Part shown: piece by piece, positions 34,857 to 44,626 of the stretch
Numbering within the stretch: position 1 is the stretch's first letter
Layout of the letters: the number at the start of each line of letters is the position of its first letter
Source: Thermogemmatispora tikiterensis
Lineage (GTDB): Bacteria; Chloroflexota; Ktedonobacteria; Ktedonobacterales; Ktedonobacteraceae
Direction of reading: 5' to 3'
DNA: 54,990 nt
NCBI RefSeq assembly: GCF_003268475.1
Contig: NZ_MCIF01000002.1
Span: forward strand, 891,325 to 946,314
Translations under genes and position numbers: made by a program
Notes under the pieces: model-generated
Databases searched by the model: none
What the model was told of the DNA's origin: nothing
Seen by the model: the letters and a program-made list of their open reading frames with translations, nothing else

Positions 34857-34912
34857 GCAGGAGGCAAGGGACCTGCTTCCTCGCCAGCTGACCACCATTC
34901 TGTCATGGGGAG

Positions 34913-34980
34913 GCGCCAGCAGGACGGATGTCCGTATGTACGGATAGATAGACACATCCCAGGCACTACCCTGCTGGCGC
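34913..34980. terminator. Inverted repeat between convergent genes
   Basis: GCGCCAGCAGG (34913-34923) and CCTGCTGGCGC (34970-34980) make a perfect 11-bp stem with a 46-base loop that itself contains TCCGTATGTACGGA (a 6-bp inverted repeat). It is likely a bidirectional terminator for the propeller gene and the CHAP gene. The remainder of 34857-35257 shows no gene. Confidence 0.5.
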
Positions 34981-35257
34981 GCGATCACGGATGGCCAGTA
35001 TGGACCAGGCCACAGCGGTAAGGACGGTAGCCGAGAGAGCGGGCAGGCTGCGCAGCTCTGTCTAGCCACGTCGGGCCGCAGGTGGTCTGGTAGGATCTGC
35101 AATTGCCTCTGCTGATCATTGTTCTCGCTTTTTTTGGTTGCGACTCGGCGACCCGCGTCAGGAAGGCAAGCCGGCCCACTGTACATTGAGCCAGCAGCGT
35201 CTTTCGCCAGACCATAGATACACTGGCCGGGCGCTGAGCCGCGACTGGTCGCGCAAG

Positions 35258-36157
35258 CTAGTCGCTGTAGATAAAGGCGACGCCAGGACCGACGCTGTAC
35301 ACAACGTACTGGACTTTCCAGGGAGCGGCACCCCAATTCATGGTGCTGGCCAGTACACGCCCCTGGCCCAGTACCTTTTCCACCACCGCCACATGTCCCA
35401 AGGCATAGGCCCCTTCGACCCCCGGCTGCAACACAATGATGGCCCCAGGCACGGGATCACGCGAGACGTGCCAGTGAAACTCATAGGCCCGCGCTACCCA
35501 TTGCCAGGCATCGGCCTGGGTGCGCCAGGGAACATAGATTCCATGCAGCTGGAAATAGCGCTGATTGGCCCACCAGGTGCATTGTCCATAGGGGAAGACG
35601 TTGCCACTGGTCACTGGCCGGCTGCTGCCGCCCGGTGATCCCGTGGCCTGCGACGGCGGCGGCTCCTGCGGCGCTGCTGCCGTTGGCGTGGCCACGATCT
35701 GGGGAGGTGGCCAGCTCGCAGCCTCTGGTCCGGAGGGGGTATGAGACACGACTGCCCCGGACTGGAGCTGCGTGGGAAGCTGGGCCGGTTCCGGTCGGCT
35801 GTGTCGACGGGGCTGACGAGCCGACGCTGCTGTGTTAGCAGGCCGTGGGCGCTGAGTGTGCGCACTCGTTGGCCGAGGCTCTTTGTTGGGGAAAAGATGC
35901 TGGGATCGTTGCCGATGTTTGCCAGCCTCTGCGCCCAGTGGAGCAGGCCCCCACGCGCGGCAGGTCGGCGCCGCCCCATGAGCCAGAGCTGGCTGGAGAT
36001 GCAGACAGCTGACCTCAGACGCCAGGGGCATTTGTGCCGCCCCGGCTGCCGTCCCCGAGAGGAGCAACATCAGGGTCGCCAGCGCCCGTGTGCTTCTCAG
36101 CGGTTGGGTCCGCTGCCGTTGATACAGGTAATGCCAGATTCGTTGGTGTACTCGCAA
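35258..36157 (-). CDS. Secreted CHAP-domain cell-wall protein (299 aa)
   Basis: The N-terminus (STRALATLMLLLSGTAAGAA) is a signal or anchor segment. A long low-complexity Pro/Ser/His linker (about 55-180) leads to a C-terminal CHAP domain: FPYGQCTWWANQRYFQLHGI, DAWQWVARAYEFHWHVSRDP, PVPGAIIVLQPGVEGAYALG and GHVAVVEKVLGQGRVLAST. The catalytic Cys (YGQCTWW) and His (LGHVAVV) are present, so peptidoglycan amidase or endopeptidase activity is likely outside the cell. I place the start at TTG 36157, seven bases after AAGGGACG. It converges with the propeller gene. Confidence 0.85.
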   Translation of the reverse strand: MRVHQRIWHYLYQRQRTQPLRSTRALATLMLLLSGTAAGAAQMPLASEVSCLHLQPALAHGAAPTCRAWGPAPLGAEAGKHRQRSQHLFPNKEPRPTSAHTQRPRPANTAASARQPRRHSRPEPAQLPTQLQSGAVVSHTPSGPEAASWPPPQIVATPTAAAPQEPPPSQATGSPGGSSRPVTSGNVFPYGQCTWWANQRYFQLHGIYVPWRTQADAWQWVARAYEFHWHVSRDPVPGAIIVLQPGVEGAYALGHVAVVEKVLGQGRVLASTMNWGAAPWKVQYVVYSVGPGVAFIYSD

Positions 36158-36483
36158 TGTCTCGTCCCTTCGCAAGTTGCAACTATCACTAGCCAGTCAG
36201 AGCCTGATTGCTCCGCCTGGCAGGCATGACATACCGTCGCAATTGCAGGCCGATCCTGATTCGACATCCGCGATCTGTTACGGTTTTACTATAAAAGTGC
36301 TCACCAAATTGATTGGATCAAGTATATAATGTATGTGACTGTTTGCTTGCTTCTGCAGGAAGACCGCACAGAGCAGCCGACGGGCCTCTTTCAGAGGACA
36401 GAGAGGGAGAGCAGGCAAAAGCGCCCACCGCCGATCACAGGGGGGAAGAAGAGAGGGAGGAGGGGCCGCACAGAGAGAAAGTA

Positions 36484-36522
36484 GCCCAGCCAGTCAGAGT
36501 GAGGTCCGGTGGCTGGCTGGGC
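36484..36522 (-). terminator. Terminator hairpin after the S9 peptidase gene
   Basis: GCCCAGCCAG (36484-36493) and CTGGCTGGGC (36513-36522) pair perfectly over 10 bp with a 19-base loop, 30 bases past the peptidase stop. On the minus strand it is followed by a TTTCTCTCT tract. Confidence 0.65.
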
Positions 36523-36551
36523 CAGTGAGCATGGGTTGCTACGGTTGCTGC

Positions 36552-38648
36552 TCAGTCAGGCTCGCGCAAATGGCGCTCGAACCAGTCGACGATGAAGCGC
36601 AGGCGCTGCAGGCGGAGAGAGGGATGGCCGCCGCGAGAAAGGCCGTGGCTCTGGCCCTCGAAGCGCACGTAGCGCACCTCGCGCCCCAGGTACTTCAGGG
36701 CGGTGAAGAGCTGATCGGCCTGCTCAATATTGCACCGCAGATCCTGCTCACTGTGGAGAATCAGCAGCGGCGTCTGCATGTGCTGCACATAGGCCAGCGG
36801 GGACATGCGCCAGTAGCGCTCCAGGTCCTCCCACGGTGTGGTATCCAGCTCATCGTCGGCGAAAGTCCAACCAAAATCACTGCTGCCAAAGTCGGAGACC
36901 AGGTTTGTGACGCTGCGGTCAGCCACCGCGGCGCGGAAGCGATGGCTATGGCCGATCAGCCAGGCGGTCATAAAGCCGCCGTAGCTGCCGCCAATGACCC
37001 CGATGCGCTGCTCATCGATACCACCCTGCTGCAAGGCGGCGTCGATGCCAGCCAAAATATCCAGGGAGTCCTTTTCGCCCCAGGCGCCGCGCACAGCCAG
37101 GGCAAACTCACGTCCGTAGCCGCAGCTCCCGCGGGGGTTGGTGTAGAGGATGACGTAGCCCGCGGCGGCCAGGACCTGCATCTCATGGAAGAAGCCGTAG
37201 CCATATTGGGTGTTGGGGCCGCCGTGAATCTCCACAATCAGCGGGTAGCGCCGGGCAGGATCGTAGTCGGGGGGGCGCAAGAGCCAGCCGTCCATAGGCC
37301 AGTCGTCGCAGCCCCGGTAGGGCAGATACTCCGGCGAGGCCAGTTTCAGCTCGCGGAGCAGCTCATCGTTACAATGCGAGACCTGCTCCAGCGTCGGCGC
37401 CTCAGCGCCTTGCCCTGCCTCTGGTCCAGGTGCCATGGAGGTCAGCGAACAGCGATAGATCTCTGGCGGCTGGGTGGCGCTGCCCATGAGCAAGGCAGCG
37501 TGCTGAGCGGCCTGATCGAGGGAGAAGTCCCGCACATGTACGGCGCCAGGCGTGAGAGTCGGTGGCTCCGGGCCAGCCCCACTGATGGGGATGGCATACA
37601 GCCGCGTGGCGCCACGTCGGGAGGCCAGGGCATAGAGCGTCTGCCCATCGGCGGACCAGCCTGGAGGGGGCATCAGATGCTCGTCGCCCAGGTCGCTATT
37701 TGTCCAGTCGACACAGCTTCCCTCAAAATCGCTGGTCAGGCAAAGCGGTTGGACCTGACCGGGGATTGCTCCGTCGAGCGAGAGCACATAAAGATCGACA
37801 TGATTCGCCGAGCGATACTTCGGCATGGCCAGGAAGGCCAGATGGCGGCCATCCGGTGACCAGGAAGGCGAGGAGCAGGAGAGGCTCCCATTGGTCCAGC
37901 AGCGCAGCTCACCTGATTGGCCGGAGACGATCGTCAGCGTATACAGATCGGGGCAAGGCATCCGCCAGCGATCTTCCGCGCGGCTGGAGACAAAGGCGAT
38001 CTGCTGACCATCGGGAGACCAGGCCGCGTCAGCATCATCCCAGTCGCCATCAGTCAGCTGGACAGGCTCGCCTCCCTCAACAGGGATCAGGAAGAGGTGG
38101 CTGCGACGCTCGTGGATAAAGCCGACTCCATCGAGGCGATACCAGAGGCGCTCGATCACCCGCGCCTTTGGCAGGGGCTTGCCCGCCGGCGTTTTCTCAT
38201 CGCTCGGGCCAACCTGGGCCGAGAAGAGGAGGTAGCGTCCATCGGGCGACCAGACAGGGCGCTCGGCGCCATGTTCCATCCAGGTGAGCTGGCGTGCCTC
38301 ACCGCCGTCCGCCGGCAGCAGCCAGATCTGAGAAGAAGGCTGCGCCTGTCGCTCTGCGGCTCTTCCTGCCACAGGGGACCCGGCTGGCTCATCGCTGTCG
38401 CGATCGGACACGAAGGCGAGCCAGCGCCCATCGGGCGACCAGCTAGGACTGTGGGCTTTCGCCCGCCCAGTGGTGAAGCGCCGGACCTCACCGTTGGGCA
38501 GGGCCACCCAGATCGCCGAGCGATACTCATGCTCCCGCTCATCAATAGTTGTGACCACAAAGGCTACGCGCGAGCCATCGGGCGAAAGACGTGGCTGGCT
38601 GACAAAGCGCAGCCGATACAGATCCTCGATCGTAATAGCTCTCGTCAT
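36552..38648 (-). CDS. S9-family prolyl oligopeptidase-like serine peptidase (698 aa)
   Basis: The N-terminal two thirds are WD/TolB-like propeller repeats (RLSPDGSRVAFVV, SWSPDGRWLAFVSDRDSDE, PVWSPDGRYLLFSAQ, AWSPDGQQIAFVSSRAEDR, SWSPDGRHLAFLAMP). The C-terminal alpha/beta-hydrolase domain has IVEIHGGPNTQYGYGFFHEM, the nucleophile GVIGGSYGGFMTAWLIGHSH, the acid in LLILHSEQDLRCNIEQADQL and the base in FEGQSHGLSRGG. The complete triad indicates an active dipeptidyl or acylaminoacyl peptidase, likely cytoplasmic because no signal peptide is seen. ATG 38648 is chosen at MTRAITIEDLYRL, the usual beginning of the family. A terminator follows. Confidence 0.92.
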   Translation of the reverse strand: MTRAITIEDLYRLRFVSQPRLSPDGSRVAFVVTTIDEREHEYRSAIWVALPNGEVRRFTTGRAKAHSPSWSPDGRWLAFVSDRDSDEPAGSPVAGRAAERQAQPSSQIWLLPADGGEARQLTWMEHGAERPVWSPDGRYLLFSAQVGPSDEKTPAGKPLPKARVIERLWYRLDGVGFIHERRSHLFLIPVEGGEPVQLTDGDWDDADAAWSPDGQQIAFVSSRAEDRWRMPCPDLYTLTIVSGQSGELRCWTNGSLSCSSPSWSPDGRHLAFLAMPKYRSANHVDLYVLSLDGAIPGQVQPLCLTSDFEGSCVDWTNSDLGDEHLMPPPGWSADGQTLYALASRRGATRLYAIPISGAGPEPPTLTPGAVHVRDFSLDQAAQHAALLMGSATQPPEIYRCSLTSMAPGPEAGQGAEAPTLEQVSHCNDELLRELKLASPEYLPYRGCDDWPMDGWLLRPPDYDPARRYPLIVEIHGGPNTQYGYGFFHEMQVLAAAGYVILYTNPRGSCGYGREFALAVRGAWGEKDSLDILAGIDAALQQGGIDEQRIGVIGGSYGGFMTAWLIGHSHRFRAAVADRSVTNLVSDFGSSDFGWTFADDELDTTPWEDLERYWRMSPLAYVQHMQTPLLILHSEQDLRCNIEQADQLFTALKYLGREVRYVRFEGQSHGLSRGGHPSLRLQRLRFIVDWFERHLREPD

Positions 38649-38855
38649 AGGTGCTTCTTTCTGCAGAGGAAGCTGAAGCGGCCAGCGAGCGGGCCACTCC
38701 AGCCAGGCAGTGAGCCACAAAGAACGCAAGATCGCTGCGTGCAGTGCATCTTCGTAGCGAAGGATGCCTGGCCAGGGCCAGCCAGGAGGGTGGGCAAACC
38801 AAGCCAGCAGACCAAGCCAGAGGAAGTGAGCGAGCCGAGCGTGCTGGCCCCTTGG

Positions 38856-39743
38856 TCAGGCCGCGGGATTCTCCGCCCAGGTCAGCAGGTGGAACCAGAG
38901 GCCGCAGAATTCATCAAGCAGCAGTTCGGCCATCGCCTGCTGATAGCAGCGTTCGAAGATCTCCGCAGGGATCTCCGCCCATGTGCACACAAACTCCTGC
39001 ACGAGCTTCCAAAATACCATAAAATGCTGATAGCCTCCAGTCTGAGCGGAGGCGCCGGTTGAGAAATCCACCACAAACGGGCGATAGCCAATATGGCCCC
39101 ATCCCGCCGAGCGCAGCAGCTGGCCCAGGACGGCAGTGATTCCCAGAGCCCGGCCATCGGGGGAGAAGCTATATCCCTTGCGCCAGAAGGCGCGGGCCAG
39201 CCAGGCAGAGAGCTGCTCAAAAGCGGGACTGGTCGTCCAACACAGCTCGGCCTCGGTCAGGCGAATACTGCCCCCAGGACGAGTGACGCGACGACACTCG
39301 CGCAGTAATGGCACCCAGGCTGAGGCGGGCATCATCCCCATCAGGAAACGAGCATTCACAAGATCGAAGGCATCGTCGGGGAAATCGAGGGGCTGCAAAG
39401 CGTCCATCACCACGAACTCGACATTCCCCAGGCCCCGCGACCAGGCCTGAGCCTGGGCATACTCTACAACTGCGGGACAGCTATCGATGCCGATCACCGT
39501 CACCTGCGGATAGGCATAAGCCACAGCCAGCGCCCAGCCGCCGGGGCCACAGGCAATATCAAGGATTGTCTGTACAGCCTCCAGATCACCCCCGCGCTCT
39601 GGGAAGAGGCCCCCCAGCTGCCGCGTAATCAGCTGCTCCAGGAGCATCGTCCGCGCCAGCTCAGCAGCATCATCGGCCTCAATCACATAGGTTCCTCGCT
39701 CCCAACAAGGCCTCGGCTCACGCCTCACGCACTCATCACTCAT
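38856..39743 (-). CDS. Class I SAM-dependent methyltransferase, unrelated to the repeated one (295 aa)
   Basis: Motif I is ILDIACGPGGWALAVAYAYP, followed by VTVIGIDSCPAVVEYAQAQA, VEFVVMDALQPLDFPDDAFD and an RRVTRPGGSIRLTEAELCW block, the order seen in UbiE/Methyltransf_25 enzymes. The ~110-residue C-terminal helical part (AEIPAEIFERCYQQAMAELL) may form a substrate lid. The protein differs from the LaeA-like copies in motif I and lacks their LPKD block. ATG 39743 is the most likely start; the open frame back to 39953 has no domain content. The substrate is unknown. Confidence 0.88.
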   Translation of the reverse strand: MSDECVRREPRPCWERGTYVIEADDAAELARTMLLEQLITRQLGGLFPERGGDLEAVQTILDIACGPGGWALAVAYAYPQVTVIGIDSCPAVVEYAQAQAWSRGLGNVEFVVMDALQPLDFPDDAFDLVNARFLMGMMPASAWVPLLRECRRVTRPGGSIRLTEAELCWTTSPAFEQLSAWLARAFWRKGYSFSPDGRALGITAVLGQLLRSAGWGHIGYRPFVVDFSTGASAQTGGYQHFMVFWKLVQEFVCTWAEIPAEIFERCYQQAMAELLLDEFCGLWFHLLTWAENPAA

Positions 39744-40284
39744 GCAGGTCAAGCTCCCTTCACAGACACACCAAGCAGGCATGCACACCGGTGGACAGAA
39801 CACGGCCACAGATGAGGACCAGCGGCCTCTCCTTCTTTGCTGTTTCCACCGGGCTTCCCTCCCGGGCAGCGAATCCCAGAGCAGAGCAAAAGCCTGAACG
39901 GCCCTGGCTAAACCCTCGCTCGCCTCTTCAATCCCCAGCAGATCAGTCCTCATTGTAGCAGATTAGCCTTCATCTGGCTACAGGCCTGGCCGTGTTTTGA
40001 GGGAGACTCATCAGGAGTTGAGCCGATGGGCGTGGCTCCTCCATAGCCAGCAGGATCTTCCTCAGTGTCAGAGGGGCAAGCGAAGGAGAAGCGCCCTGGC
40101 CACATCACCACCACCCAGCCCGGTGTGGACGGGGAACAGCAGAGAGTGGAGTTGGCTGACCCCAGTTCAGCCCGACCTCGCCTCCAACCGGGGTTCAGCC
40201 TCATAGGACGAGATAGCAGACGAGCAGTGAAGTCAGGGAGCTGCGGCCTTCCTCCAGGGTAGCGAGCGAGAGAGCGAGTCGGCG
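39744..40284. other. 540-base intergenic region, nothing recognised
   Basis: Upstream of the methyltransferase and downstream of the acidic-protein gene, both leftward. No gene, RNA or clear regulatory structure was recognised; frames in it lack domain features. Confidence 0.4.
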
Positions 40285-41214
40285 CTAGCGACGCCGGCGA
40301 TTGCGCCGTCCACGCTCGGAGGTCAGATGAGAGGAGCTGCGCCGGCGGCTTCGTTCCTCGCGCTGCAAGGCCAGATCAAGCGTCTCGTGCAGGCGTTCGA
40401 AATCGTCGACATCAAGCTGCAGCTCCACGGCTGGCGAATCATCGGAGCGGGCGCGTCCCTCCTCAAAGAGCTGCAGGACCATGACCAGCTCCACTTCAAA
40501 CTCTACCACTTCCTCCTCACCCACCTCCTCCTCGACCCCTTCGGCTCCTGGCTCCTCGGCTGCTTCTTCCTCCGTACCTTCCTCTTCCTCCGGAGTCTCT
40601 TCCTCTTCCTCGGGGAGATCAGCCTGAGTAAAGATAATGTTGGTGCGCGCGCAGCGGAAACGCCCGTTGAGCTTGAGAGCATCCGTGGCCATCTCTTCGG
40701 CCAACTCCCGCACCACGTCCATCATTTGGGTAAAAGCATCTTGCAGCTGCTCCAGCGCCCCCTCCTCCTCAGCGCTCAGCTCTCCCTCTTCCGCCAGCAA
40801 CTCGCCGCGCTCTGCAGCGCTAGAGGAGGAGCTGGCCTCGGGTAAGCGCTGCCGCGCCAGTTCGTTCAGGCGATCCAGTGCCTGGGCGAGGGAGGGAGAG
40901 AAAGTACTTGCGCTGCTCTCTCGCTCTGTTGCATCGTCAAAGTGCTTTTCATCAATTGAACGGCTACTGTGCTCCTTCTCGAGATGATCTTCATCCTCAT
41001 CTTCAAACTCAACATCCAGACCAACAGCCGCCTCCACCGCAAGGATCTGCTGATGCAGCTGTTCAGCGACCTCACGGCTCATATACGCCTGGATACGGGC
41101 CTGCCGGGAGGCGGCCACCAATTGGAAAGGGGGCCAATCGCGGTAGCGCTCCCGGCCACGCAGATAGCGCACCTCGACCACCCCGAGGGTATCCAGCCGC
41201 AGCGAAAGCTCCAT
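40285..41214 (-). CDS. Hypothetical protein with Glu-rich acidic segment and basic tail (309 aa)
   Basis: Residues 1-80 look folded (MELSLRLDTLGVVEVRYLRG, REVAEQLHQQILAVEAAVGL). Then follow a charged stretch, a helical region (SLAQALDRLNELARQRLPE, AFTQMMDVVRELAEEMATDA) and a run of about 50 residues that is mostly Glu (EEEEETPEEEEGTEEEAAEE). The C-terminus is Arg-rich (SERGRRNRRRR). I recognise no family. ATG 41214 with GAGGAGG about 6 bases upstream is clearly better than ATG 41292. The mix of acidic and basic blocks recalls nucleic-acid or ribosome-associated proteins, which is only a guess. Confidence 0.75.
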   Translation of the reverse strand: MELSLRLDTLGVVEVRYLRGRERYRDWPPFQLVAASRQARIQAYMSREVAEQLHQQILAVEAAVGLDVEFEDEDEDHLEKEHSSRSIDEKHFDDATERESSASTFSPSLAQALDRLNELARQRLPEASSSSSAAERGELLAEEGELSAEEEGALEQLQDAFTQMMDVVRELAEEMATDALKLNGRFRCARTNIIFTQADLPEEEEETPEEEEGTEEEAAEEPGAEGVEEEVGEEEVVEFEVELVMVLQLFEEGRARSDDSPAVELQLDVDDFERLHETLDLALQREERSRRRSSSHLTSERGRRNRRRR

Positions 41215-41812
41215 GAATCCCTCCTCGCAGAACGAACCGGCTGCGCCATCGAGCTTCTTTGACCAGCCAATAGCCCAGAGGGCAGCCGCCATGTGATTCG
41301 CGGCCCCGTCCCGCCTGGCGAGCGCTTTCACCCACTCTTTACTCCGGCGCTGGAGGAGAAGCGGGCTTAATCTTGCAAGCAAGCAGGCAGGCAGGCGATA
41401 CCGCCGGCCTCATGCGGCACAAAAGGACCCGGAAGGTCGTACGCTTCAGGGTTGCAGTACTCTCTCGGGAGTTGACATCATCATACCACAAACCGTCCCC
41501 TTTGGCATCGCGCTTTGCTAATCTCTACTGTGCCAATAGGAGACCTGGTTTATCGGTCTGTCTGGGCCTTCAAAGCCCGGAGGCCAGCCCCAACTGCTGG
41601 CGACTAGCGCCGGGGGTGGCAGCGAGCAGCCAGGCGGGGTAGTTGATCCTGTCCTCCTGGCTCACAGTCACCGTCTGCAGGCGATATAATATTGTGTAGT
41701 AGGGAGGAGGGAACGAGAGCAAGAACGCCGTCCTGGCGGGCGGCGATGTGTGGGGCGTGTCTTTTCCAGTCCAGGTCAGGTAGAGACCCGGCGTGGCTAG
41801 AAACCCCGACCT
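41215..41812. other. Divergent intergenic region with a -10-like element
   Basis: It separates the leftward acidic-protein gene from the rightward kinase gene. GCGATATAAT at about 41681-41690 is an extended -10-like sequence for the kinase operon, without a good -35. An upstream part up to 41382 stays open in frame with the acidic protein but is not supported as coding. Confidence 0.35.
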
Positions 41813-44626
41813 ATGGAGCCAGAGCCATCTGTGCAACTTGAACAAATCCTGGGACACATTGCGGTCGGAGCCGCAGTCCTGGATGGTACTGATTTGCGTG
41901 TTCTCTACATCAACCAGTACCTGGCCTCGCTGCTGAGCGAGCCGTGGCGCTCGCAAGGAGTGCTCGGTCATCGTCTCTCTGAGATCCTGCCCCCAGAGCT
42001 GGCCTCCACGGCTATGCCCCATCTGTGGCGGGCCTGCTCCTTGCGCCAGAGCCTGGTCTTCCAGGATGTCCCCTATGAAGGACTGCTGGCCAGTCGTGGG
42101 CGCACCTATTGGCGCATCTCCCTGATCCCTGTGACCTGGGAGAGCCAGCAGGGAGAACAGAAAGGGGAGGGCCAGCGAGAAGCTCTGTTGGTCACCGTGG
42201 AGGACGTGACCAGCCAGGTACGCTCACGCTTGTTGCTGAAGGCCATGCAGCACATCTCCGCGGCCATTGCTGGCCCCTTTGCCCTGCCCGAGGTGCTGGA
42301 CCGCATCTTGCAGGCTGTTCAGGAGATGGTCGGTTCGACCCGCTGCGCGATCCTGTTGCTGGAGCCAGTCACCGAGGTCGAGACCGCGCTGCCAGATATT
42401 GCCCAGCCGCGTCCCCCCATGTACCAGGAGACCGTTGAGAGTGAGCCGCTGGTCACTCTAGCGGCGCAGAAAGGGCTGCATCCCAGTGCCCAGCACTGGC
42501 GCCCGCGCCTGACTGAGCGGCTGCTGCTCAGCCGCGCCTTGCGCGAACAGCGAGCGCTGATCATTGAAGATACCGGCAGTTGCCCAGAGCTAGAGCTACC
42601 GCTCCTTGACGACGATGGCCTTCCACGCCGACCCGGTTCCGTGCTCTGTGTACCGATCTTTGATCCCCATCCCGAGCAGATGAGACCAATGGAGGGCCGC
42701 GGCCCCGTGGGTCAGGGACCCGGCGACCGTCCGGCAGTTGTGGGGACGATCGAGGTGTACCACCGACGGGCCCGTGGCTTCCCTGCTGAGGAGGTCGAGC
42801 TGCTAGAGCAGTTCGCCCGCCAGGCTGGTCTGGCTATTCATAATGCGCGCCTCTTTTTCCGCATCGATAGTCTGGCTCGCATGGCGAGTCGCAATGTGCG
42901 CCAGCGCGAGAATATTATGCAGGCCATTCCCGACGGGGTGGTGATCTACGACGCCCGCTGGCGCGTGGCGGACATCAATCATGCCGTGCGCCGTCTCTTT
43001 GGCTGGAGCGACGAGGCCCTGGGGCTGCCAATCTGGGAGGCCCTGGCCCGCAGTCAGGCTCGCTTTGAAGAGGCTCTGCCTCGTGGGCCGGAGGATATTC
43101 CAGCCCTGGAGCGCCGTGCTCTGGAGCAGAGCGTCGACGAGATCAAGGTCATCGGGGCCGATGGCCATCCCTACGTCATCCGCCGTTCCTACGCTCCCAT
43201 CCACGACGCGGTCGGTGATATCTTCGCTTTCATCGTCATCTACCACGATGTAACCGAGCAAGCTGCCGCCCGCGAGCGCATCGAGGCCGAAGTTATCGCC
43301 CGCACGCTGGAGCTGGCCCAACGCAATCAAGCGCTCCAGGAGGCCAAAGCTGCCCTGGAGGAGGAAGGCGCCCGCATGCAGACGCTCCTTGAACGGTTAC
43401 CCTCGGGTGTACTCTTGATCTCCAAGGAGGCCCGTGAGCGCCCACGGATCAGCATCATTAACCGTCAGGCCGCCAGACTCTTGCGCCGGATGGGAGTACC
43501 CGAGGCCCAGCTGGATAATCCAGAGGAGGTCATCCGCTGCCTGGCCGGACGGGCGAGTGAGGAAATCATCGACCGCATCAATGTCTATGGCCCCAATGGC
43601 GAGCTGGTACCAGCCGAGGAGCGGCCCCTGGCGCGCGCCCTCTTCCGAGGTGAGGCCAGTGAGAGCGAGCTGCACCTGAGCCAGCCCGATGGCAGCCTTC
43701 TCTTTCTGCTGGCCAGCGCGGCCCCGCTGCGGGCCTCCGATGGGACGATCAGCGGAGCGATCCTGGTCTGGCACGATATTACGCGTATGAAGGAGCTGGA
43801 GCGCGAGCGCGAGGATTTCTTTACCACGATGGCCCACGAGCTGAAAACGCCGCTGGCCAATATTCGCGCTCACCTGAGCGTCCTCCAGGCCGACGACCTG
43901 CGCTGGTCAGTGGAAGAGCAGCGCGACTTTCTGCGTACCGCCGACGAACAGGTTGAGCGCCTGGTCAGCATGGTCAATCAGTTCCTGGATGCCGCCCGGG
44001 TGGAGGCTGGCGCCTTACGCCTGGAGCTGGAGCCGGTGCTGCTCTCCGAGCTGGTCGAGGATTTGCAGGAGCGCCTGGAGGCCCTCATCGCCAGCTCGCA
44101 CCGCAGTCTGGACGTGCGGGTCCCTCCTCAGTTGCCCACCGTTCTGGCGGACTATGAGATGATTATCCGCGTCCTGACGAACCTGCTCAGCAATGCCTTT
44201 TACCATGCGCCAGAAGGCGATACTGTCCTGCTGGAAGCAGAGCAGGTCAGCCCCCGCGAGGTGGAGATCCGCGTCACCGACCACGGCCCTGGCCTGACAC
44301 CTGAGCAACAGGAAGAGCTGTTCACTCGCTTCAGTACCTTTGCCGCCAGCCGTCGCCCGGCGGCAGACCGCCCGGGTCAACCGCTCCGCGATCGACGCCG
44401 GGATAGCGCCCGCTGGAGTCCCGGTACGGGCCTGGGCCTCTACATTAGCCGTGGTATTATCGAAGCTCACCAGAGTACCTTAACGCTCCACAGCAGCCCT
44501 GGTCAGGGGACCACCTTTGCCTTCCGCCTGAGCATCGCCGGCGAGCCAACCGTCGCCCAGCCGCTGCTACCCGCCTCAGCCCCGCGCGGCAATACAACCG
44601 GCTCCAGGGAGGGAGGGTGCGCATGA
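41813..44626 (+). CDS. PAS/GAF sensor histidine kinase (937 aa)
   Basis: Domains in order: an N-terminal PAS-like sensor (HIAVGAAVLDGTDLRVLYIN), a GAF domain (about 145-345, with EYVEVYHRRARGFPAEEVEL-like ending), a second PAS (IMQAIPDGVVIYDARWRVAD), a coiled segment, a third PAS (RLPSGVLLISKEARERP), HisKA with FTTMAHELKTPLANIRAHLS (phospho-acceptor His675) and HATPase (IRVLTNLLSNAFYHAPEGD, VTDHGPGLTPEQQEELFTRF, GTGLGLYISRGIIEAH). No membrane segment is visible, so it senses cytoplasmic signals. It overlaps the response regulator by four bases (ATGA), so both are made together. The start has no strong ribosome site. Confidence 0.92.
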   Translation: MEPEPSVQLEQILGHIAVGAAVLDGTDLRVLYINQYLASLLSEPWRSQGVLGHRLSEILPPELASTAMPHLWRACSLRQSLVFQDVPYEGLLASRGRTYWRISLIPVTWESQQGEQKGEGQREALLVTVEDVTSQVRSRLLLKAMQHISAAIAGPFALPEVLDRILQAVQEMVGSTRCAILLLEPVTEVETALPDIAQPRPPMYQETVESEPLVTLAAQKGLHPSAQHWRPRLTERLLLSRALREQRALIIEDTGSCPELELPLLDDDGLPRRPGSVLCVPIFDPHPEQMRPMEGRGPVGQGPGDRPAVVGTIEVYHRRARGFPAEEVELLEQFARQAGLAIHNARLFFRIDSLARMASRNVRQRENIMQAIPDGVVIYDARWRVADINHAVRRLFGWSDEALGLPIWEALARSQARFEEALPRGPEDIPALERRALEQSVDEIKVIGADGHPYVIRRSYAPIHDAVGDIFAFIVIYHDVTEQAAARERIEAEVIARTLELAQRNQALQEAKAALEEEGARMQTLLERLPSGVLLISKEARERPRISIINRQAARLLRRMGVPEAQLDNPEEVIRCLAGRASEEIIDRINVYGPNGELVPAEERPLARALFRGEASESELHLSQPDGSLLFLLASAAPLRASDGTISGAILVWHDITRMKELEREREDFFTTMAHELKTPLANIRAHLSVLQADDLRWSVEEQRDFLRTADEQVERLVSMVNQFLDAARVEAGALRLELEPVLLSELVEDLQERLEALIASSHRSLDVRVPPQLPTVLADYEMIIRVLTNLLSNAFYHAPEGDTVLLEAEQVSPREVEIRVTDHGPGLTPEQQEELFTRFSTFAASRRPAADRPGQPLRDRRRDSARWSPGTGLGLYISRGIIEAHQSTLTLHSSPGQGTTFAFRLSIAGEPTVAQPLLPASAPRGNTTGSREGGCA

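Noticed and set aside
36525..37859. Plus-strand frame of 444 aa over the S9 peptidase
   Set aside because: Antisense shadow of a gene with a complete catalytic triad and propeller repeats.
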